Assembly: GCF_022201045.2 (NCBI RefSeq)
Contig: NC_068556.1
Coordinates: forward strand, 24,099,501-24,163,500
Source: Citrus sinensis
Lineage: Eukaryota > Streptophyta > Magnoliopsida > Sapindales > Rutaceae
Reading direction: 5' to 3'
Length of the DNA: 64,000 nucleotides
Positions 58,206-64,000 of the stretch are shown here, one piece after another. The notes beneath the pieces were generated by a model, which was not told where the DNA came from, did not search any database, and was given only the letters and a program-made list of their open reading frames with translations. Positions within the stretch are counted from its first letter, which is position 1. Each line of letters starts with the position of its first letter. Position numbers and translations under genes: made by a program.

Positions 58206-58944
58206 TTAAACGGATAAATAACAGTTTTTATTAGATGCGCCAAATTTTTTTCTCTATATACTCCTCTTAGGCAATGAATATACATGGGATGATTTATCTC
58301 TCTCTCTCTCCCCCCTTTTTTTTTTTTGGTTAGCTTTATATCTACTAAAAAATGTTAAGAATTATTTGATTTTTTATATTTATTATTTCACTATTCTACA
58401 GTTGATAATCTAGATTTATTTTTTTAAATAAATGATAATTCATATTAATATTTTATATATGCCAAGGCAATTAATGGTGTGAAGGGAGACCAAGACGTTG
58501 CTCTACTGGTTAATGATCAGATCAGTCTTACCAAGACCTTCAAATCTCACATTACCTCATATACTATAATAATAAATTTCTAATAATTCAATATAAAATA
58601 TTACCCAAAATTAGTAAATATTTTTTTTTTTACATTTTTTAAAAAAGTAGGGATTGGGCTTTCTATATCCTCATTCGAACTCGGTTCAGCCGAAATAAAA
58701 ATTCAATATAATTAATACGTCTATCATTATAATTAATTTGTCAGATAAATTTTACCATATAATAAATACTAATAATTTAATAAAACCGATATAATTTATC
58801 AATTTACTCACTTCTGTATCCGCTCTCAATTTAGTCACTTCTGTAGTCCTGTACCCGCTCTCATTTCACGAACTACATTTTGTGAAAAAGTAATAATAAT
58901 AATAAATCCTCAAACTCTCCCGCCAAATTCAAAGAACCAGAAAG
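58206..58944. other. Spacer and promoter of the PPPT-tail protein gene
   Basis: A CT/T-rich tract lies at 58290-58330. AT-rich otherwise. The 5' UTR of the next gene begins somewhere after about 58800. Confidence 0.4.
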
Positions 58945-59751
58945 ATGAAAGACTTTCAAACTCCACAGAAGGAGCAATCTCGACTGTCCGATGTCTCGAA
59001 TCGCAGATCCAAAGAGACTCCGCTGAAGAAATCTCAAAAGGTAATCACTGTTCAATCCCAAAATCTCGCATTCAAATTCAATTTCTCACTATTTTTGACA
59101 TCTCCTGTCCGACACAGATTCTTCAGAAGAGCTTAAACGCTGCGTTTAAGACCGCTTCTGAAGATTCCTCGCCGGAAAAATTCCTCAAGGAGCTGCCCGA
59201 TCTTCCTACGGTGTCCGAGGTTCCAATATTATTTGCTTGAAAATTTGATTTAATTTAAATTTAATTTTTAATATGATCTGATCGTAACTGAATTTGTCAT
59301 ACACTTTTAGAACTTTTCGAATCCATCACTCTCCGGTTCACCAGAACCGTTGAATCTGTCTGATCTCACTCCATCTTCCACAATCTCTGTCAACAAAAGT
59401 GACGTCAAGGATCTCTCAGTCGATTGTCATCAATTCATTGTATCAAACTGCGCAACAATCGGATCCGTGGAGGCGGATGTACTCGCGAATCTTCTCACAG
59501 AAGCTCGATTACAAGTTTTGAACTCGGCCGATGTTAATACCAAGAACAAGAAGCTTCTGGATTCGTTGATTAAGATCGCCGTTGACGACTTCTTCGCAAT
59601 TCCTCAAGAGAGAGATGGCGTCGTAGAACTTGTTTCGATGAAGCATCGTATTGTGTTTGCATGTTTCGTGGTTTGTATTCTTGCTGTATCGGTGATTTTG
59701 TTCTTTAATTCGGAGCCTCAACGCGCTTTCACTGGACCTCCGCCTACTTGA
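58945..59751 (+). CDS. Tail-anchored protein ending in PPPT, KASH-like nuclear-envelope candidate
   Basis: Three exons: 58945-59040, 59118-59219, 59311-59751, in frame, 212 aa. The N-terminal half is Ser/Lys-rich and looks disordered (MKDFQTPQKEQSRLSDVSNR, TPLKKSQK); the middle has a helical region (SVEADVLANLLTEARLQVL, NKKLLDSLIKIAVDDFF). One hydrophobic segment (IVFACFVVCILAVSVILFF, about residues 177-195) is followed by a 17-residue tail that ends exactly in PPPT. KASH proteins have one C-terminal membrane span, a short lumenal tail and a terminal xPPx or (in plants) xxPT motif that docks into SUN proteins. The product may therefore be a small SINE-type KASH protein; this is inference from topology and terminus. 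The start is the first ATG of the spliced frame. Confidence 0.8.
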
Positions 59752-62700
59752 TCGTTTACTTATGAGGTAATACTTCGCCATTTTGCGCTTTATGTTGAAT
59801 ATATATTTAAGTGTGAATGTGTAAATCTGGTTTTATATGTTTGAGTTTTAAGTGTTTGATAATAGACTCTCTAAAATACTAATCCTCTTTATTTTGAATG
59901 ACTCAGACAAAGATTGGATGGTTAAATGTACACTCATATCATTTTGGCAGATATTTTGATCATATAATTGTTTTATTACTAGCATAGAAATGGTGATGAC
60001 TCTCATTTTATTCAACAAATGTGAACTTTAATGAACTCTTGTAAGACAACCGGTGGATGCTAACAGTAATACATGAGGAAGAACAATTCTCTGTGCATCT
60101 ATTTTAATTGTCTGTGGATGGTAAACGGAGGGGCCATTTCATGTTATTTCTGAGGTCCCCTGTTATGGAGTGAATGCATGCAATTGGATTGCTGAGTACT
60201 TCAAAAATAAGTGGCTATAATGCTTATCACATCTCTTTTGCTGATCAAGGAATGATAATGTTGAATTCTTTTCCACTTATACGGTGATGTCCCAGTTCAG
60301 AACGTCATTCATTGCTCTTCAGTGTTGCAACAATGTTTCTTAATCTTTTGTTCTAGTTATAGGTCTCCAAAGTGTTTGTAGTCTGCGCTTGATTTATCCC
60401 ACTACAAATTGTCATTGACAGATTCATATTACCGAGTGTCATTCGTAGTATCACTAGTGAGCCATAACAATTGGTTCCCTCAGTGTTATGGTCTTGTTTG
60501 ACATTCTTGTAGCTAAGCATGATCTTCTCCGAATATGCTAATTATCTTTATGGATCAACGAAGTAGGCTCATAAGTGTGGACTGAATTGGGCCTGACTTG
60601 AAACCCATGCCTAGGTGTTAGCAACTCTTAAGTATCCGGTTTCCTTTTTCAGTCCAGCAACAACAGGAAGAGAGCCTTTTGCTGCAGGTTTCTAGTCCCA
60701 TATCTGAACCCATCCTTAACTGGAAGAGGGATAACAGATATTGTTGTCTGAACACAGGGAGTGACCCTGATGCAAACAATTGAAGCAGTTAATTTGTAGA
60801 AATATAGCGTATAAAAAATTTTAGTGTAGAAGTGTACCTGTACGGAGGTTATGTAGTAACTTGGTTATATATTTCTAATATTCAATAGAAATGATGTCTA
60901 GAAAGCTAGGGGTCACAGAATCTTGAATTGTTATAATTTATACAGAGGAAATCGAAGTGATAGTTCAGAGACTCTTGACTCATGATGAAACAGAAAATAG
61001 AAGTAAATTAGTCAAAAGTGAATGTCAAGGAACCAAAAGTAAGCATGCCTTCATGGTTAAGGTTTTTGGTAATGGTAGAAGCAATGCCTTATAACAACCA
61101 CAAGTGGGGTCTATCAGATCAGGAGATTTTCGACACTTTATTCCTGTCTTATCGCAGTTTCTATTCATGTAGTTATCAAACTAGTTTTATATCAGGGTAA
61201 AAAGACAATGGAGCGAGATGATAATATTTTTAATTGGATTCGTTGAGAGTTGAGAAGAAGAATTGAGAATGAATTGCAGGTTAAGACACCAAGCATGATT
61301 ATATAGGCTCCTTGTTTGAAAGTGGTGTTATGAGGGGACAGGGAAGAATAATTTGACAGTTAGATTAATCATTAGTGGGTCAAAAAAGAAGCCTGAAACT
61401 CTTTTAGCATGAAGAGGTTTGCAAAAACTAATGATGCATTTGCTTTAAATAAAAATTACAGAGAGGGATCTTGTTTTGTGCAGATTGGGTGACCTATACT
61501 AAAAACAAATTATGATGTGCTGTAATCCTATAAGCTTTTGTTAGTTTATGAATAATAGTGTTACTTGAGAGCTAGCTGTATTAAAAGGCAAAGATTTGGT
61601 GTAATCCACAAAAGATATATCTAATTGTTGAATAAGAGTTAAAGTTCTTAATTACACAGAGATAGTTCTACTTTAAGGCAAGGGTTTAGTACAATTAAAG
61701 GGAAATTTAGGGTTTGGGTTGCAATCATCGGATGTGTTACCATCAGCAAGTGTCTTTAAGCTAAAATCTGGTTTAATCAACGAGCAGGGCCAATTTTGGT
61801 GTCAAATGAAAATGGAATGATTTGGTGTTGTATCTTTATTCTTTAGCATTTTTTAGGACCTAATAGGCTCGGAACTTTGACCTCTATTACTGTAGTAAAT
61901 CAATTCCCTTTGGACATTTTTTTTTCCTACAGCAGTTTCAGATATTTAGTCCAAAAATTCACAGGCATGCTAAGCACTCTGTCTCACATGGCCGGTTCAT
62001 AACATATTCTTCTTGTGAGGTATTTAAAATGTAGTTTGATTTATTATTATTTTTAATGTCTGACCTAAATACAGTTAAAATATAAAATAGTTAATATATT
62101 TTATATTTTATTGGAGCTTGCTTCCTCATTCAATGTTAATTACAGCACAGGGGATCTTCTTGTAAATTTCTCTAGTATTTATTTTGCTCTTCTCTATCTA
62201 CATTGTTTAATAATTTCTTTGAAACTGTCAGAACTTGTACTATTGGGACTGGATTAGATACAAACAGACATTACAGGTCACCAGATTTCAGGACATATCT
62301 CTCTCATGCTGGAGCAATTGACTTTGCAAATACTAATATATTCTTTTCATTTTGCTCATAGAAGTACGTATGAATATTTCAATATTAATTGCACATGAAT
62401 GCATGAACCAATCATTGAGAGAATTGTTTTACGTTGCTAATAAGAGACATTATTAGATGCGAGGATGTAGTCATTTTAATGAAACACTATACTGCTGCCA
62501 TATAATTTTGCCAGCAAGTTGCTATCTCTAAATTGGCTAATACATAAACACTGTATCATTTTTTTTAACACTGTTTAGAGGCTATTGTTCACAATCTTTG
62601 ATTTAGTACTGAGTTTTTTTTTTTTTCCTCCCTTTCCTTCTTCTTCTTTCTGCACAAGTCAGCGTACAGATTGATATATTTTGGGAGATCATAAAGATAA

Positions 62701-64000
62701 AGGCCGGATGACTGTGATCTGGAGCTGGCGTGAAAAATGGATGGACTTGATTTCGACTCCCGGGTTCTTTTTTTCTTTCTCTCCCTCTTCTCTTGGATTT
62801 ATCTGCATTATACAAGATTAGTTTAGTTCTTTGAATGGTAATGCATATGAAACTTTGGTTGCTATTGTTATAGACCTCCCCAATATTCACAACCAAATCT
62901 TTCTTTAGATTTGGTCATTTCACTGGATTTGGTTGCTAATGGCTTTAAACTAATATCACAGCTCACATGTTCACTCGCAAATAACTGATTGAACCAAATT
63001 CAACTCATCTTCAATCACCATTTACCACCCTTATGCAATTAGTAGACCACTCTTCTGCTCCCGTTTATTGCTTTCTCCCTTTTTGGTGCTCACTGCTTAA
63101 TTGTGTCCCATAGGAAGGCGGCAAGCTCTCTGGCACATCATTATGCCTTGTAGTATTTTTTTAGATTTTCAAAAAAATATTTTATGGTTTCCCTGTATAA
63201 TGGCCACAATGTGCATTGGCACACACATGGTACCATGATTTTTGGTGAGAATTAGGATTAGGTTCATCATTATTGGTAGTATTCTAGACATATTAACGAA
63301 TTCATAATCATAGCGGAATTTAAACATTGTTTTCATTATCCTAAAGTCAGATCATCAATCCCTATGTTCTTCAACTTTTATGTCTAGACCTAAATAATAG
63401 CTAAAAACTATTTTGTGAAACATGTGAAGTCTCCCATGCCTGCACGGTATAAAGTGCAAATTAGATCAATATACTATAGTTTTGCTCCAAAATAGAGCTA
63501 TCACAGTTGAAAAAAGAAATGCTTTCTCTGCTTTACTGCAAAACAACATTCATTGTCGTTTTTGGTTCGGTTTGTGTCTTCCAAAATTGAACTACACCCG
63601 AAAAAATAAATAAATAAATAAAAACTTGACAAACATAACCAAACTATACCTATTCAATTCGGATCTTGGGTCATGATTAGTTCAGAATTCTCTGAATAAA
63701 CCTAAAATGCCCACCACTCATCAACGCTGTATAGCTTTGTTTTCCTGCACAACGGTGTTGCGTTACTCAAATTCACATTTGAAAAATACATGCGGCTGCT
63801 TGTTTATTATTGACGATTAGTTTGGTATAATCAGACACGCATATTATTATTGATTTAATTTGTTCAAGTGGGCATTGTTTATTTGTTAATAGTTGTTATT
63901 GGGAAGTGTCACAATGACAATTAGTTTTGATAATAATTTTACTTAGTGGAGAAGCCTGATTTTGTTTTCTTAAATGGTAGCCATCTCCGTCTTGATAAGT
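59752..64000. other. Distal region without supported gene
   Basis: About 4.2 kb of non-coding sequence after the PPPT-protein gene. It has moderate AT content, T- and A-runs near 61920 and 62620, and short ORFs (61018-61200, 62603-62896) without family signal. No repeat ends or RNA genes recognised. The first few hundred bases will be 3' UTR. Confidence 0.45.

Noticed and set aside
58480-58600. tRNA-like A and B box words (GCTCTACTGGTTAATG, CTTCAAATCTC)
   Set aside because: Spacing fits a SINE head but no A-tail or target duplication could be found.
62603-62896. Minus-strand open frame of 97 codons near the right end
   Set aside because: Runs through pyrimidine-rich low-complexity DNA with no protein-family signal.
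1-64000. LTR retrotransposon, endogenous virus, LINE or CRISPR array
   Set aside because: No long direct terminal repeats, no reverse transcriptase or capsid-like frames and no regularly spaced repeats of CRISPR type were seen.

Overview
This is a 64 kb piece of nuclear DNA from a flowering plant, very probably a woody eudicot. Genes are split by GT-AG introns, spacers are AT-rich, and the proteins belong to plant families. The transposons (hAT, Mutator-like, PIF/Harbinger-like, tRNA-derived SINEs) are also typical of dicots. The protein wording reminds me of Citrus, but the sequence alone does not prove the species.

Layout. 0.8-2.6 kb: peroxisomal enoyl-CoA hydratase/isomerase (+). 3.9-6.0 kb: a non-autonomous Mutator-like element with a hAT element inside it. 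6.2-13.1 kb: an intact ubiquitin-conjugating E2 gene (+) preceded by decayed copies of itself. 13.9-17.8 kb: stachyose synthase (-). 23.7-26.1 kb: clade-D type PP2C phosphatase (+). 26.7-28.9 kb: CTD-like small phosphatase (-), tail to tail with the PP2C. 29.7-33.4 kb: a Tourist-like element and a hAT-like element carrying SINEs. 33.5-38.4 kb: a 16-exon membrane protein of unknown function (+). 41.4-43.1 kb: two hAT elements. 44.1-44.6 kb: EF-hand protein CP1 (+). 45.7-47.6 kb: GINS subunit SLD5 (-). 51.1-51.4 kb: a small secreted peptide precursor (-). 52.35-58.2 kb: a 5.8 kb Mutator-like transposon. 58.9-59.8 kb: a tail-anchored protein ending in PPPT, resembling a KASH nuclear-envelope protein (+). 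The last 4 kb shows no gene I can support.

The most interesting object is the 52353-58195 transposon. Its 91-bp terminal inverted repeats differ at one base and it has a perfect 10-bp target duplication, so it is young. It carries a MURA-type transposase, a convergent small GRF-zinc-finger/membrane ORF, and two exon-like pieces matching RNA polymerase II subunit RPB9, which look like a captured host gene fragment. A hAT element made of GACCCGAAYT repeats has jumped into the transposase frame with a clean 8-bp duplication.

The host genes do not form a pathway; they are independent single-copy style loci. All exon joints given here were read by eye from splice consensus, frame continuity and remembered family sequences. 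No alignment or database search was run.
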